Shown here: positions 11,682 through 12,019 of the stretch, one piece after another
Layout: each line of letters opens with the position of its first letter
Position numbering within the stretch: the stretch's first letter is position 1
DNA from: Candidatus Saccharibacteria bacterium UBA4727
GTDB lineage: Bacteria; Patescibacteriota; Saccharimonadia; Saccharimonadales; Saccharimonadaceae
Length of the DNA: 12,019 bases
Reading direction: 5' to 3'
Assembly (NCBI GenBank): GCA_002404195.1
Contig: DHJF01000012.1
Location: 1 to 12,019, forward strand
Translations under genes and position numbers: made by a program
Notes under the pieces: model-generated
Databases searched by the model: none
Told to the model about the DNA's origin: nothing
What the model saw: the letters and a program-made list of their open reading frames with translations, nothing else

Positions 11682-11690
11682 ATTTTAGCA
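11682..11690 (-). promoter_or_regulatory. Extended -10 of recG (leaderless)
   Basis: Minus-strand TGCTAAAAT, ending 6 nt before the recG ATG (gap 11676-11681), so transcription is predicted to start at the start codon. No clear -35 is seen. Confidence 0.7.
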
Positions 11691-11803
11691 TCTCTCGCAA
11701 TTTCGTATGCGCGTATGAATGAAAAGTAGCCTAACAATAGCACGTATTGAGTAGTTTACTCATCGTCTGAGCCGTCGTGAAAGGTTGTGCCGTTGCCCCA
11801 CAT

Positions 11804-11812
11804 TGTTACTAT
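11804..11812 (+). promoter_or_regulatory. Possible plus-strand promoter facing the 11851 structure
   Basis: TGTTACTAT is an extended -10, with a TTGTGC -35 (11785-11790) 16 bp upstream. Together with the structure at 11851-11913 it could produce an RNA of about 95 nt without an ORF. The evidence is thin. Confidence 0.35.
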
Positions 11813-11814
11813 GC

Positions 11815-11843
11815 AGTGTAAAGCATGAGCACTATCGGGTCAA
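11815..11843 (-). promoter_or_regulatory. Possible second promoter upstream of recG
   Basis: On the minus strand, TTGACC (11838-11843), a 17-bp spacer, then TACACT (11815-11820). It would give recG a leader of about 130 nt containing a short hairpin (TGAGTA/TACTCA, 11748-11762) but no ORF of note. Confidence 0.5.
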
Positions 11844-11850
11844 GCAGCCA

Positions 11851-11913
11851 TGAAAAAGCCCGCTCAGTGAAACAGCGGGTGTTAGCGCGGATGAACGCGT
11901 TAACGGCTTTTCA
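11851..11913 (-). terminator. Terminator of the gene entering from the right, possible three-way junction
   Basis: The simple form on the minus strand is CCCGCT-9 nt-AGCGGG followed by CTTTTT (11852-11880), a standard terminator for the partial gene at 11935-12019. A larger fold is also possible. GTTAGCGCG (11881-11889) pairs with CGCGTTAAC (11896-11904), and the ends TGAAAAAGCC (11851-11860) and GGCTTTTCA (11905-11913) pair with each other. That would form a three-way junction with T-runs on both strands. Confidence 0.75.
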
Positions 11914-11934
11914 TTGATCGGGCAATACAATTCG

Positions 11935-12019
11935 CTATTCAACCAGCTGACCGTCGACATCGTAGAGTCGGGTGGAGATGGTGGGATAGGTGAACTGGAT
12001 GCGGAGTTGACGCTGGAGC
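11935..12019 (-). CDS. C-terminal end of an unidentified protein (partial)
   Basis: Minus-strand frame from the window edge to TAG (11935-11937): 27 codons, including LRIQFTYPTISTRLYDVDG. The alternating beta-like composition, the clean end and the terminator right after it support a real gene whose body lies beyond the window. It is too short to identify. It is on the same strand as recG but separated from it by about 260 nt, a terminator and promoters, so it is probably a different transcription unit. Confidence 0.6.
   Translation of the reverse strand, partial: LQRQLRIQFTYPTISTRLYDVDGQLVE

Noticed and set aside
11819..11913. SRP RNA suggested by GGGTCAAGCAGCC
   Set aside because: The conserved GGAA-containing apical loop and the long closing helix of SRP RNA are absent.
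1..12019. CRISPR array, insertion sequence or transposase
   Set aside because: There are no regularly spaced repeats with unique spacers, and no transposase, integrase or resolvase motif in any frame I read.

Overview
This window looks like chromosomal DNA of a small-genome bacterium of the Candidate Phyla Radiation, most plausibly Saccharibacteria (TM7). That placement is an inference. It rests on recognisable housekeeping genes (recG, rsmD, two tRNA-Leu genes with encoded CCA) set among lineage-specific proteins that I cannot name, on near-balanced base composition, and on genes starting almost at the transcription start without a Shine-Dalgarno sequence. UGA acts as an ordinary stop (ends of the 5887-6495, GNAT and PLC-like genes), which argues against Gracilibacteria or Absconditabacteria.

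Left region (1-3800): an AT-richer accessory region lying 3' of a tRNA-Leu(CAG) gene (3890-3975, minus). Short genes on the minus strand follow one another: an RBBP9-type serine hydrolase, a frameshifted ribbon-helix-helix regulator, a GNAT acetyltransferase, an XRE-type HTH regulator and an unknown 236-aa protein. Most have their own promoter. Copies of a short element (consensus about AGCCCCTARTGGATGAGTTTAG on the plus strand) lie at the gene boundaries, and related hairpin terminators separate the modules. One plus-strand gene for a two-helix membrane protein (986-1744) sits between two exact 19-bp direct repeats. The layout resembles a cassette array, but there is no integrase and no canonical attC site.

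Middle region (3890-8271): tRNA-Leu(CAG), a palindrome-rich intergenic stretch, a GlcD/DLD-type FAD-linked oxidase (minus) with altered signature motifs, a divergent unknown 202-aa protein, tRNA-Leu(UAG) with a 22-bp inverted-repeat terminator that includes its own CCA end, and two further unrecognised plus-strand genes. The last has a strong hairpin terminator just before, or within, its first codons.

Right region (8275-12019): a tight minus-strand operon, recG, then a PLC/S1-P1-like putative zinc protein, then rsmD, with a 1-nt gap and an ATGA overlap. It ends in a terminator that overlaps the rsmD stop codon. Upstream of recG are overlapping divergent promoter-like sequences, a possible three-way-junction terminator, and the last 27 codons of another minus-strand gene running off the window.

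The most striking general pattern is in the promoters. Four genes (recG, GNAT, hydrolase, RHH) have a -10 hexamer ending exactly 6 nt before ATG, which predicts leaderless mRNAs. Three of these four carry an extended TGn -10.
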